Below, piece after piece: positions 24,213 to 32,193 of a stretch of 39,733 nucleotides of DNA. Location: contig CAZJFC010000012.1 of the NCBI GenBank assembly GCA_964545245.1, positions 1 through 39,733 on the forward strand, written 5' to 3'. The DNA comes from CAZJFC01 sp964545245 (GTDB lineage Bacteria > Pseudomonadota > Alphaproteobacteria > Rickettsiales > 21-14-0-20-44-7). Position 1 is the stretch's first letter. Every line of letters starts with the position of its first letter. The translations under genes and the position numbers were made by a program. A model generated the notes under the pieces. It ran no database searches. It was not told where the DNA came from and saw only the letters and a program-made list of their open reading frames with translations.

Positions 24213-25271
24213 ATGGCAAGTGAAAAAACACCATTTAAGACGATACTACTTGCCGCCGGGGGAACCGGCGGACACGTATTCCCGGCGATCGCCACCGCGG
24301 AAGAGCTTCGCAGCCGCGGCTACAGGGTATTCTTTGCCACAGACAGGCGCGGCGAGAAATATCTCAACGGTAAAGGTTTTGAATACCGGATTGTTTCATC
24401 AGCCAGCCCTAACCCAAAACGCCCTGCTTCACTGATTAAACTCGGCACAGGCATATTGCAATCAGTTGCCCTGCTGTTCAAAACCAAGCCAGTATGCGTT
24501 ATCGGGTTTGGCGGATATCCCTCTTTCCCACCACTGATTACCGCACGCATATTCCGCATTAAAACCATCCTTCATGAACAAAACTCCGTACTGGGCAAAG
24601 CCAATCGTACGCTTGCTAAATTCGCCAATATTGTCGCAGTTTCTTTCCCGACAACCCTTAATGCAAAAAATGCCATTGTTGTCGGTAATCCCGTGCGCTC
24701 CGAAATTACAGATTTCCCGCTTCCGGAGTTTGAAGGGAAGATAAATATCCTCATAACCGGCGGTAGCCAGGGCGCAAGGATATTTTCTTTTGTGCTTCCC
24801 GAAGCGCTGGCAAAATTTGCCGGGAAGATAAAGGTCGTACAGCAGGTTGGTGAGGCAGAAATTGAGCAGGTGCGCACAAAATATGAAACAGCAGGAATTG
24901 AGTGCGAACTGAACAGCTTTTTCGATGATATGCCCAAATACCTCTCGGAAACACATTTGTTAATCTGCCGCTCTGGCGCTTCCACCATTTTTGAGTTGGC
25001 ATTGGCTGGCCGTCCGGCAATATTCATTCCGCTTGCCATTGCCGCTGAAGACCACCAGCGCATCAACGCAGAAAGCATTGCAAGCAAAGGTGGCGGCTGG
25101 GTTATCCCGGAACGTGACTTTACAGCCCCCGCACTTGCTGCAATTCTGGAAGATTTAATCAATAATCCTGATAAGATTAAGGAAGCGGCATTTAACATCA
25201 GGAAATTCGCGCAGCCGGAAGCCGCAGCGCATCTGGCTGACCTTGTAGAATCACCAGTCGGGAAGAAATAA
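24213..25271 (+). CDS. murG: UDP-GlcNAc:lipid I N-acetylglucosamine transferase MurG
   Basis: A 352-aa peripheral membrane GT-B enzyme that converts lipid I to lipid II. Motifs: LLAAGGTGGHVFPA (about 13-26), GFGGYPSFPP (about 93-102), HEQNSVLGKANR (about 116-127), ITGGSQGAR and the UDP-GlcNAc site CRSGASTIFELALAGRPAIFIPL (about 251-273). The ATG at 24213 has AAGG 5 nt upstream; a GTG at 24207 overlapping the ftsW stop is an alternative. Unusually, trpF begins directly after its stop, where murC would stand in most relatives. Confidence 0.96.
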   Translation: MASEKTPFKTILLAAGGTGGHVFPAIATAEELRSRGYRVFFATDRRGEKYLNGKGFEYRIVSSASPNPKRPASLIKLGTGILQSVALLFKTKPVCVIGFGGYPSFPPLITARIFRIKTILHEQNSVLGKANRTLAKFANIVAVSFPTTLNAKNAIVVGNPVRSEITDFPLPEFEGKINILITGGSQGARIFSFVLPEALAKFAGKIKVVQQVGEAEIEQVRTKYETAGIECELNSFFDDMPKYLSETHLLICRSGASTIFELALAGRPAIFIPLAIAAEDHQRINAESIASKGGGWVIPERDFTAPALAAILEDLINNPDKIKEAAFNIRKFAQPEAAAHLADLVESPVGKK

Positions 25272-25874
25272 ATGAAGGTAAAAATTTGCGGATTAAAAAC
25301 CGAAGAAGCCGTCAAAACCGCCATTGAGAACGGTGCGGATTTTCTTGGCTTCGTTTTCTATCCCCCATCGCCGCGCAACATTTCCCCTGAGGATGCTGTA
25401 AAGATTTCAGGGAATATAAATGCTAAAAAAGTAGCTGTAGTAGTTAACCCGTCAGACATCCTGCTTGATGAAATTGTGAAGCATTTAAAACCGCAATTCA
25501 TCCAGTTTCACGGCAATGAAAGCGAATCACGCGTGCGTGAAATAAAAGAGAAATACGGAATCGGTATCATCCGCTCGGTGGAACCGGATTTTAATCCGAA
25601 AGAGCTTGATAACCAGCTATATGATTACATTCTTGTCGATGCACCTAAGGGCGCTCTACCGGGCGGAAATGGAATCCCTTTTGATTGGGAGAATTTTACC
25701 CCGCCACAGAACGAATGGTTCCTTTCCGGCGGGCTGACCCCGGAAAATGTGTTTGAAGCAGTGCAGATTACCGGGACAACGATGGTTGATGTTTCAAGTG
25801 GAGTTGAATCTGCCCCCGGTGTGAAGGATATTGAAAAGATTAAGAAATTCCTTCAGATAAAGGCCAGGAAATAG
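25272..25874 (+). CDS. trpF: Phosphoribosylanthranilate isomerase
   Basis: A 200-aa TIM-barrel isomerase that converts phosphoribosylanthranilate to CdRP in tryptophan synthesis. The N-terminal KICGLKT contains the catalytic cysteine C7; the catalytic aspartate lies in ILVDAPKGALPGG near residue 127; the phosphate-binding end WFLSGGLTPENV and VDVSSGVE are intact. The ATG lies immediately after the murG stop in TAAATG, with GGAAG 6 nt upstream, so it is fused to the dcw operon. trpC, trpD and trpE are not in the window. Confidence 0.95.
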   Translation: MKVKICGLKTEEAVKTAIENGADFLGFVFYPPSPRNISPEDAVKISGNINAKKVAVVVNPSDILLDEIVKHLKPQFIQFHGNESESRVREIKEKYGIGIIRSVEPDFNPKELDNQLYDYILVDAPKGALPGGNGIPFDWENFTPPQNEWFLSGGLTPENVFEAVQITGTTMVDVSSGVESAPGVKDIEKIKKFLQIKARK

Positions 25875-25897
25875 CTCTTTTCACTTACGATATTTCG

Positions 25898-25926
25898 TTG
25901 CCCCCAGCGGTTATTTGGTCTATGTA
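25898..25926 (+). promoter_or_regulatory. Possible trpB promoter giving a leaderless mRNA
   Basis: TTGCCC (25898-25903), 17-bp spacer, TATGTA (25921-25926). The start site would fall within one or two bases of the trpB ATG at 25935, which has no Shine-Dalgarno. Weak -10, so moderate to low confidence. Confidence 0.35.
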
Positions 25927-25934
25927 TCATTCCC

Positions 25935-27143
25935 ATGAGTTTACCTAATTCATATCAGCAACCCGATGACCGCGGCCATTTTGGTGAATTCGGCGGCCGT
26001 TATGTTGCGGAAACGCTGATGCCGCTTGTTCACGAGGTCGATAAAGCCTATGAGGAAACCAAGAAAGACCCGGCGTTTAAGAAAGAATTTGATTATTTGT
26101 GCAAATATTACATCGGCCGCCCTTCCCCGCTTTATTTCGCACAAAGGCTCACCGAGCATTGCGGCGGAGCAAAAATCTACCTGAAGCGCGATGAGTTGAA
26201 CCATACCGGCGCGCATAAAATCAATAATTGTATTGGGCAAATCCTGCTGGCAAAACGCATGGGTAAAACCCGCATTATAGCGGAAACCGGAGCAGGCCAG
26301 CACGGTGTCGCCACTGCCACCGTATGTGCGCTTTTCAACCTGCCTTGCGTCGTCTTTATGGGCGCAAAGGATATTGAGCGCCAGAAGCCAAATGTCTTCC
26401 GCATGAAATTACTTGGCGCAGAAGTAATCCCTGTAAATAGTGGAACAGGAACACTCAAAGACGCAATGAACGAAGCCATGCGTGACTGGGTGACGAACGT
26501 TCATAATACCTATTATCTCATTGGAACAGCGGCTGGCCCACACCCATACCCGGCCATGGTGCGCGATTTCCAGTCAGTTATCGGGATTGAAACTAAACAA
26601 CAACTAATGGAAGCCGAAGGCAAATTGCCCGATCTTTGCGTTGCTGCAATTGGCGGCGGCTCAAATGCAATCGGACTTTTCTACCCCTTCCTTGAAGATG
26701 AATCGGTGCAACTGGTTGGTGTTGAAGCTGCTGGAAAAGGTACAACAACCAAAGAGCATGCAGCTTCCCTTACGCGCGGCTCTAAAGGTGTTTTCCACGG
26801 GTTTAAGAGTTACTTACTGCAAGACCGTGATGGGCAGATTCTTGATACGCACTCAATTTCCGCCGGACTGGACTATCCCGGCATTGGCCCCGAACATGCT
26901 TATTTACACGAAACCGGACGCGTAAAATACTCCACCGCAACCGATGATGACGCGTTACGTGCCTTTACAACGCTTTCAAGGCTGGAGGGCATTATTCCCG
27001 CGCTGGAGCCAAGCCACGCGCTTTCATTCGTACTGAAAAATGCCGGAAAGTTCAGCAAGGACCAGATCATCGTTTCCAACCTTTGTGGCCGCGGGGACAA
27101 GGATATTTTCACGGTTGCAGCAGCGCTTAAGGTAGAGATATGA
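25935..27143 (+). CDS. trpB: Tryptophan synthase beta chain
   Basis: A 402-aa PLP enzyme that condenses indole with serine to tryptophan as part of the alpha2-beta2 complex. The PLP lysine is K95 in ELNHTGAHKINN; the phosphate-binding loop GGGSNAIG lies at about 237-244; FGEFGGRYVAETLMP marks the N-terminus. Length is typical. It starts 60 bp after trpF without a clear ribosome site and overlaps trpA by 4 nt (ATGA), so alpha and beta chains are coupled. Confidence 0.97.
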   Translation: MSLPNSYQQPDDRGHFGEFGGRYVAETLMPLVHEVDKAYEETKKDPAFKKEFDYLCKYYIGRPSPLYFAQRLTEHCGGAKIYLKRDELNHTGAHKINNCIGQILLAKRMGKTRIIAETGAGQHGVATATVCALFNLPCVVFMGAKDIERQKPNVFRMKLLGAEVIPVNSGTGTLKDAMNEAMRDWVTNVHNTYYLIGTAAGPHPYPAMVRDFQSVIGIETKQQLMEAEGKLPDLCVAAIGGGSNAIGLFYPFLEDESVQLVGVEAAGKGTTTKEHAASLTRGSKGVFHGFKSYLLQDRDGQILDTHSISAGLDYPGIGPEHAYLHETGRVKYSTATDDDALRAFTTLSRLEGIIPALEPSHALSFVLKNAGKFSKDQIIVSNLCGRGDKDIFTVAAALKVEI

Positions 27144-27961
27144 GCCGGATCGCCAATAAATTTGAACAGCTAAAGGCTGAAAAACGGGCAGCGCTTGTTA
27201 CATATATCATGACCTGTGACCCGACACCGGAAATCTCGCAGGATATTTTTAATATGCTGCCACTTGCTGGTGCGGATATTATCGAGCTGGGAATGGCCTT
27301 CTCTGACCCAACGGCAGATGGCCCAACCATTCAAGAGGCTGCTATCCGGGGGCTGCATGCGGGTGCTACCCTGATGAAAACCATCCAGATGGTAAAAGAA
27401 TTTCGCATAAAAGACGATTCAACACCAATCATCCTGATGGGTTATTATAACCCTATTCTGAAATATGGCGCGCAGAAATTCTGCCGTGATGCAGTTGCCG
27501 CCGGTGTTGACGGGCTGATTATCGTCGACCTTCCGATTGAGGAAGAAGAAGAATTCACCCCTTTCACGCAGGAATATGGGCTTTCGCTGATTAAACTGGT
27601 CGCACCAACAACTGATGCTGAACGCCTGCCCAAAGTTTTGCAAAGCGCTTCAGGATTTGTTTATTATATCTCTATGGCAGGAATTACGGGAGCAAGGGCT
27701 GTGAACCCAAATATAGTTGTGGGATATGTGAACAATATCAAAAAACATACCGAACTGCCTGTCGCAGTTGGTTTTGGCGTGAAAACTCCGGAACACGCAA
27801 AGGCGATCGGGAAATATGCTGATGGTGTGATTGTCGGCTCGGCGATTGTGAATAAAGTAGCTGAGTACTATCCTAATATTGAGCATAAACAAGCGGTTTC
27901 TAACCTGAAGGACGATATTTATAGCTTCGTTCGTTCCTTCGCCACTGCACTTAAGCGCTAG
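27140..27961 (+). CDS. trpA: Tryptophan synthase alpha chain
   Basis: A 273-aa TIM-barrel enzyme that cleaves indole-3-glycerol phosphate to indole, which is channelled to TrpB. The catalytic residues E49 and D60 occupy the canonical positions in the segment IIELGMAFSDPTADG. The loop GITGARA and the phosphate site GFGVKTPEHA are present. In many Alphaproteobacteria accD and folC follow; here the next gene is on the opposite strand and its end overlaps the trpA end by 11 nt, leaving no room for an intergenic terminator. Confidence 0.97.
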   Translation: MSRIANKFEQLKAEKRAALVTYIMTCDPTPEISQDIFNMLPLAGADIIELGMAFSDPTADGPTIQEAAIRGLHAGATLMKTIQMVKEFRIKDDSTPIILMGYYNPILKYGAQKFCRDAVAAGVDGLIIVDLPIEEEEEFTPFTQEYGLSLIKLVAPTTDAERLPKVLQSASGFVYYISMAGITGARAVNPNIVVGYVNNIKKHTELPVAVGFGVKTPEHAKAIGKYADGVIVGSAIVNKVAEYYPNIEHKQAVSNLKDDIYSFVRSFATALKR

Positions 27962-28142
27962 AATTTAAATATTCCCAAGCACGCCTGAATCCATGCTTGT
28001 ATATCTCAGTTATGTCCCTTGCGTCTGCCAATATATGCTTATCCTGATTAAGAAAAATTTGTAGTAATTTTTGCATATTCTCTTCTTTTTCAATCGGCTC
28101 CCCCTCGTAACCAGACAAATCATCATCTTCCTTATATTCCAT
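27951..28142 (-). CDS. Small acidic protein controlled by structured leader copy B
   Basis: A 63-aa protein, start ATG at 28142 with GGGAG 5 nt upstream. The N-terminal third is very acidic (EDDD, EGEP, EKEEN); residues about 23-60 look helical with LLQIFLNQD and a basic-aromatic end HGFRRAWEYLN. No signal peptide, membrane helix or known domain is evident, and I do not recognise it. It has its own promoter (28374-28401) and a 225-nt leader whose outer arm is complementary to its ribosome site, so its synthesis is probably tightly controlled. In phage P1 the equivalent place is held by icd, a cell-division inhibitor, but no similarity to Icd is claimed. It overlaps the trpA end tail-to-tail. 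Confidence 0.65.
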   Translation of the reverse strand: MEYKEDDDLSGYEGEPIEKEENMQKLLQIFLNQDKHILADARDITEIYKHGFRRAWEYLNSSA

Positions 28143-28145
28143 AAA

Positions 28146-28370
28146 AACTCCCTGATTTAGAAATGGCCACCAACGAGCAATTTGCTGGTGACCGGGGAGT
28201 TCGAAAATCGCGATCAGACGATTGCCGTAGCCTTTAAACCGGGTCTAACCCGGCTCTGGACATGCGCTACTGCCCCCCCGGCCTTTGAAGGCAAGGGAGG
28301 CATCATTTACGGCTGATACCCGCCGCTGATCGTGAGGTTTCGACACCCCGGAGCTAACACTAGCTCCAAC
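28146..28370 (-). ncRNA. C4-antisense-like structured leader RNA, copy B
   Basis: Read on the minus strand. It begins with the hairpin GGAGCTA (28367-28361) and TAGCTCC (28356-28350). Blocks shared with copy A follow, for example plus-strand GGACATGC at about 28258 and GCATCATTT near 28300. At the 3' end lie four nested segments: outer arm 1 AACTCCC (28201-28195), inner arm 1 GGTCACCA (28193-28186), inner arm 2 TGGTGGCC (28172-28165) and outer arm 2 GGGAGTT (28152-28146). The inner arms pair over 8 bp and the outer arms over 7 bp; outer arm 2 is the Shine-Dalgarno of the 63-aa gene. Inner-arm bases differ from copy A in a compensatory way. The layout resembles the phage P1/P7 C4 RNA-icd/ant leader. 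Riboswitch or cis stem-loop control without a trans RNA is the main alternative. Confidence 0.6.
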
Positions 28371-28373
28371 AAA

Positions 28374-28401
28374 ATAATACACTTTGCAGTATAAGGGTCA
28401 A
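28374..28401 (-). promoter_or_regulatory. Promoter of leader copy B
   Basis: On the minus strand, TTGACC (28401-28396), 16-bp spacer, TATTAT (28379-28374). The predicted start, about 7 nt downstream, coincides with the first base-paired region of the structured leader. Both boxes are good matches to a housekeeping-type promoter. Confidence 0.65.
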
Positions 28402-28411
28402 CCTCCTTACA

Positions 28412-28453
28412 AGAGAAAAATAAAGCCCCGCACAAATTTAATTGGCGGGGCTT
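28412..28453 (-). terminator. ilvC rho-independent terminator
   Basis: AAGCCCCGC (28423-28431) and GCGGGGCTT (28445-28453) form a perfect 9-bp stem, followed on the minus strand by TATTTTTCTC. It lies 20 bp after the ilvC stop and isolates the leader RNA from ilvC transcription. Confidence 0.85.
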
Positions 28454-28472
28454 ATATTCAGCTTATGAAAAA

Positions 28473-29504
28473 TTAGCCGTTGGCGGCTTTGTTATCTTCT
28501 TTTACCAGTTTGTTCTTGGCGATCCATGGCATCATCGCGCGGAGTTTCTCACCCACTTCTTCAATACCATGCTGTTTGCCTTCTTCGCGCCATTTTAGAA
28601 GCTGCTTAGCGCCTTGAGTAGCAGTATCTGCTACGAATTCTTTGGCAAACCCACCATTCTGGATGTAAGTAAGCGCTTCTTTCATGCGCTCTTTAACGCC
28701 TGCATCAATAACTTTCGGGCCAGTAAGATAATCACCATATTCTGCAGTGTTTGAGATTGAATAGCGCATATTGGCAAGGCCGCCTTCATAGATAAGGTCA
28801 ACGATAAGCTTCATTTCGTGTACGCACTCAAAATAAGCCATTTCAGGCGGATAACCGGCCTCAACCAGCGTTTCAAAGCCTGCCTGCATAAGGGCTGTCA
28901 CGCCACCACAAAGAACTGCCTGCTCACCAAACAGGTCGGTTTCGCACTCATCTTTAAAATTGGTTTCAATAATTCCTGAACGTCCACCGCCAACGCCAGA
29001 AGCGTAAGAAAGCGCGATTTTCAGCGCATCGCCGGTTGCGTCCTGATGAACCGCAACAAGGCATGGAACGCCGCCGCCTTTAACATATTCGCCGCGGACA
29101 GTATGACCAGGGCCTTTCGGCGCAACCATGAATACGTCCATATCAGGACGCGGAACGACGTAACCAAAATGTATGTTGAAGCCGTGCGCAAAAGCAAGTG
29201 CAGCGCCTTGCTTGATATTGTCTTTGATTGATTCATAAAGCTCACCCTGATGCTGGTCTGGAGCAAGAATCATGATGACATCTGCATCTTTAACCGCTTC
29301 AGCAGGCTCTTTCACGGTAAAACCGTCATTTTGCGCGCGGGCTGTAGTGGAGGAACCTTTACGAAGACCGATTACAACATTCTTTACCCCGCTATCCTTG
29401 AGGTTCTGCGCATGGGCATGGCCTTGTGAACCGTAGCCGATAATAGCCACGTTTTTGCCGCGGATGGTGTTGATATCAGCGTCTTTATCGTAATAAACTT
29501 TCAT
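28473..29504 (-). CDS. ilvC: Ketol-acid reductoisomerase (class I)
   Basis: A 343-aa NADPH- and magnesium-dependent enzyme of isoleucine, valine and leucine synthesis, converting acetohydroxy acids to dihydroxy acids. The dinucleotide site is VAIIGYGSQGHAHAQNL at about residues 20-36. The C-terminal knotted helical domain holds the metal-binding DLFGEQAVLCGG and ECVHEMKLIVDLIYEGG. Length is that of class I. GGAGAA lies a few nt before the ATG. A candidate promoter is at 29540-29568 and a strong terminator follows. ilvB/ilvH are not adjacent. Confidence 0.97.
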   Translation of the reverse strand: MKVYYDKDADINTIRGKNVAIIGYGSQGHAHAQNLKDSGVKNVVIGLRKGSSTTARAQNDGFTVKEPAEAVKDADVIMILAPDQHQGELYESIKDNIKQGAALAFAHGFNIHFGYVVPRPDMDVFMVAPKGPGHTVRGEYVKGGGVPCLVAVHQDATGDALKIALSYASGVGGGRSGIIETNFKDECETDLFGEQAVLCGGVTALMQAGFETLVEAGYPPEMAYFECVHEMKLIVDLIYEGGLANMRYSISNTAEYGDYLTGPKVIDAGVKERMKEALTYIQNGGFAKEFVADTATQGAKQLLKWREEGKQHGIEEVGEKLRAMMPWIAKNKLVKEDNKAANG

Positions 29505-29539
29505 TTGATTCTCCTGTTATTTCAGAATTTGGTCGCGAA

Positions 29540-29568
29540 TATATAATGAATTTCATTCAAACAGTCTA
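29540..29568 (-). promoter_or_regulatory. Candidate ilvC promoter
   Basis: Minus strand: TAGACT (29568-29563), 17-bp spacer, TATATA (29545-29540), 36 bp before the ilvC start. The spacer contains the near-palindrome AATGAAATTCATT, which might bind a regulator. Confidence 0.4.
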
Positions 29569-29651
29569 GTTCTTTTTGATATATTTCCACGCCTGCGAGC
29601 CTTGATTTTTCTATATTTCACATAATTCTGCGTATAATTTTAAAATCTCCA

Positions 29652-29680
29652 TTGACTTAATGTGAATTATACTCTATCAA
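29652..29680 (+). promoter_or_regulatory. Promoter of the porin-sbp operon
   Basis: TTGACT (29652-29657), 17-bp spacer, TATCAA (29675-29680), about 80 bp before the porin start. I looked for a Pho box and saw no clear pair of CTGTCAT repeats. Confidence 0.5.
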
Positions 29681-29699
29681 CCTTATAGGAATTAAAGCC

Positions 29700-29750
29700 A
29701 TGCCGTCAAAAAACTATTCATGGCTATATTCCAAGTCAACAAACGAATGA
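29700..29750 (+). CDS. Possible 16-codon leader ORF before porin gene
   Basis: An ATG at 29700 with AGGA 9 nt upstream opens a 16-codon frame ending 11 nt before the porin start. It contains no run of a single amino acid to suggest an attenuator. It could tune porin translation by coupling or be chance. Confidence 0.2.
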   Translation: MPSKNYSWLYSKSTNE

Positions 29751-29761
29751 GAGTATTAACA

Positions 29762-31144
29762 ATGAAAAAAACCTTTTTATATGCATCAGCCATTGCGCTT
29801 GCATTTAGCTCTGGCCCTGCAAAGGCCGAAGACGTTAATGAACGTGTCAACAGGCTTGAGCGAGAAATACAATTTCTGAAACAACAGCTTGAGGCAAACA
29901 ACAAAAAAACCGCGGAAGCAACCGCTGCTGCAAATGCCGCATCCGCCAAGGCGGCGGAAAAAACTGCCGCAACAAACTCACCTAATGTCGAATTCGGCAG
30001 CAAAGGACTTGTTATCTCCTCACCTGATAAATCAGCGCAGTTAAGCCTCAGAGGCTCGGCACAATTTGATTACCGCGCATTCATCAATGACGAAGACCAT
30101 AATCAAAGGAATGAGTTCCTTTCCCGCCGCATTCGCCCGCAAATTGAGGCAAAATACGGTGATGCATCACTGCGTATCATCCCTGATTTTGCTGGTTCTT
30201 CAACAAAAATCATGGACGCACATATTGACTATAAACTCTATGATGAACTGCAATTCCGTATCGGCAAGTTCAAACCTCCGGTTTCCCTTGAAAGGTTACA
30301 ATCAGCTAATGATACTTTCTTCAACGAACGTGGCCACCCCTCAAACCTTGCGCCCAGCCGCGATATCGGTGCGCAGATTTACGGCGAACTCATTCCGGGC
30401 CAACTTGAATACCAGTTTGCATTCATGAATGGTAATGAAGATCTTGGTAATACTGATAATGACTCAGATGATAAAAAAGACTACATCGCCCGTATCTTCG
30501 CCCACCCGTTTGCACACTCTGACATTGAAGAGTTGCAAGGCCTAGGAGTAGGCATTGCGGGTTCAATCGGTCAACGTGACGGAAATGCCGGAACCTCAAT
30601 CCTGACTGACGGTTACAGGACTCCGGGCCAGCAAAGGTTTTTCCGATATAATGCCGGAACATTCGCAGACGGCACCAATTGGAGGTTATACCCGCAAGCT
30701 TATTGGTACTCCGATAATTTCGGCCTTATTGCCGAGTACGCATATTCCAGTCAGGAAGTTACTAACGGCGCAAACAGCACAAGACTTGGCCATAATGCAT
30801 GGCAGGTCGCCGGCTCAATAGTTCTTACCGGTGAAGATGTAAACTTCAGGGGCAGCGTTAAGCCATCTGAAGATTTCGACATCCGCAGTGGCAGCCTTGG
30901 TGCATTTGAGCTTGTTGGCCGTTATGGGGAAACCAATATTGACGAAGACGCATTCCCGATTTTTGCCAATGCCGCAGCAAGCGCCTCAAAAGCGCAAAGC
31001 GCCGGAATTGGCTTAAACTGGTATCTCAACCAGAATGCAAAGCTGGCATTTGACTATGACCATTCATGGTTCGATGATGGCAGCGCAACTGGCGACAGGC
31101 CTAATGAAGATGTAATCATCAGCCGTGTTCAATACAGATTCTAA
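29762..31144 (+). CDS. OprP/OprO-type outer-membrane porin
   Basis: A 460-aa outer-membrane beta-barrel of the phosphate-selective porin (porin O/P) family. Residues 1-22 are a signal peptide ending PAKA. Residues about 24-60 form a coiled coil (VNRLEREIQFLKQQLEANN) that in such porins stabilises the trimer. The barrel begins near LSLRGSAQFDYRAF and ends with VQYRF, with the terminal phenylalanine needed for barrel assembly. I start at MKKTFLY (29762), because the longer frame has no ribosome site and would hide the signal peptide. A sulfate-binding protein follows 24 bp later, so the natural anion may be sulfate rather than phosphate; this is inference. Confidence 0.85.
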   Translation: MKKTFLYASAIALAFSSGPAKAEDVNERVNRLEREIQFLKQQLEANNKKTAEATAAANAASAKAAEKTAATNSPNVEFGSKGLVISSPDKSAQLSLRGSAQFDYRAFINDEDHNQRNEFLSRRIRPQIEAKYGDASLRIIPDFAGSSTKIMDAHIDYKLYDELQFRIGKFKPPVSLERLQSANDTFFNERGHPSNLAPSRDIGAQIYGELIPGQLEYQFAFMNGNEDLGNTDNDSDDKKDYIARIFAHPFAHSDIEELQGLGVGIAGSIGQRDGNAGTSILTDGYRTPGQQRFFRYNAGTFADGTNWRLYPQAYWYSDNFGLIAEYAYSSQEVTNGANSTRLGHNAWQVAGSIVLTGEDVNFRGSVKPSEDFDIRSGSLGAFELVGRYGETNIDEDAFPIFANAAASASKAQSAGIGLNWYLNQNAKLAFDYDHSWFDDGSATGDRPNEDVIISRVQYRF

Positions 31145-31168
31145 ACTCTAAACAGAAAGGATAAATAC

Positions 31169-32164
31169 ATGAAAATCAAAAATTTATTTATAGCCGCCGC
31201 GGCTATTACTACCCTGGCAACAGCTACGCCTGCTTTTGCCAAGAAAGAATTACTTAACGTTTCATATGACCCGACAAGGGAATTATATGAGGATTATAAC
31301 AAAATCTTCGCCAAGCACTGGCAGGAAAAAAAGGGAGAAAAGGTTACAATTAAGCAATCTCACGGTGGTGCAGGTAAACAGGCACGCGCTGTTATTGATG
31401 GCCTGCAAGCCGATGTAGTTACACTTGCACTTTCCTACGACATTGACGTGATCGCTGAAAAAGGACTCCTTCCTGAAAACTGGCAGGAAACCTTCCCGAA
31501 AAACAGCTCGCCTTATACATCGACAATTGTCTTTCTGGTGAGAAAGGACAACCCCAAGAACATCAAAGACTGGGATGACCTTGTGAAAGATGGCATCCAG
31601 GTCATCACTCCAAACCCGAAAACTTCCGGTGGCGCGCGCTGGAATTATCTCGCTGCTTATGGCTATGCATTGAAACATAACAATAATGACGAAGCGAAAG
31701 CAGAAGAATTCCTGAAAAAGCTATTCAAGAACGTTCCGATTATGGATACTGGCGCCCGTGGTTCCACCATCACCTTCGTCCAGCGTGGAATCGGCGATGT
31801 TTTACTTTCGTGGGAAAATGAAGCATTCCTTGCAATTAACGAACTTGGAAAGGATAAATTCGATATTGTTATCCCATCACTCAGCATCCTTGCCGAACCA
31901 CCGGTTGCCGTTGTCCAGAAAAATGCTGAGAAAAAAGGCAATCTGGAACTCGCCAAGGAATATTTAAACTATCTGTATTCGCCTGAAGCCCAGGAAATAA
32001 TTGCCAAAAACTATTACCGCCCTTCTGACAAGGAAGTCGCGGAAAAACATAAAGAGCAATTCCCTGAGCTTGAATTGCTGGAAATAAGCGATTTTGGCGG
32101 CTGGAAAACAGCTCAGAAGAAGCACTTCGATGATGGCGGAGTCTTCGACAAGCTGTTTAAATAA
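31169..32164 (+). CDS. sbp: Periplasmic sulfate-binding protein
   Basis: A 331-aa periplasmic solute-binding protein for sulfate or thiosulfate. A 24-residue signal peptide ends PAFA. Family signatures are intact: VSYDPTRELYEDYN after the cleavage site, QSHGGAGKQARAVIDGLQADVVTLAL (two short blocks) and NPKTSGGARWNYLAAYGYA. AAGGA lies 7 nt before the ATG. It is cotranscribed with an OprP-type porin, but the permease and ATPase genes (cysT, cysW, cysA) are absent; the transporter must be encoded elsewhere. A terminator follows closely. Confidence 0.92.
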   Translation: MKIKNLFIAAAAITTLATATPAFAKKELLNVSYDPTRELYEDYNKIFAKHWQEKKGEKVTIKQSHGGAGKQARAVIDGLQADVVTLALSYDIDVIAEKGLLPENWQETFPKNSSPYTSTIVFLVRKDNPKNIKDWDDLVKDGIQVITPNPKTSGGARWNYLAAYGYALKHNNNDEAKAEEFLKKLFKNVPIMDTGARGSTITFVQRGIGDVLLSWENEAFLAINELGKDKFDIVIPSLSILAEPPVAVVQKNAEKKGNLELAKEYLNYLYSPEAQEIIAKNYYRPSDKEVAEKHKEQFPELELLEISDFGGWKTAQKKHFDDGGVFDKLFK

Positions 32165-32193
32165 GCGAAGTATATCCTTCGTTTGTTAACTGG

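Noticed and set aside
24572..25324. 250-aa minus-strand ORF
   Set aside because: Antisense to murG and the start of trpF, both of which carry clear motifs.
28146..28370. A trp or ilv attenuator
   Set aside because: The leader is not upstream of trp or ilvC in the reading direction, has no Trp- or Ile/Val/Leu-rich leader peptide, and a strong ilvC terminator separates it from ilvC.
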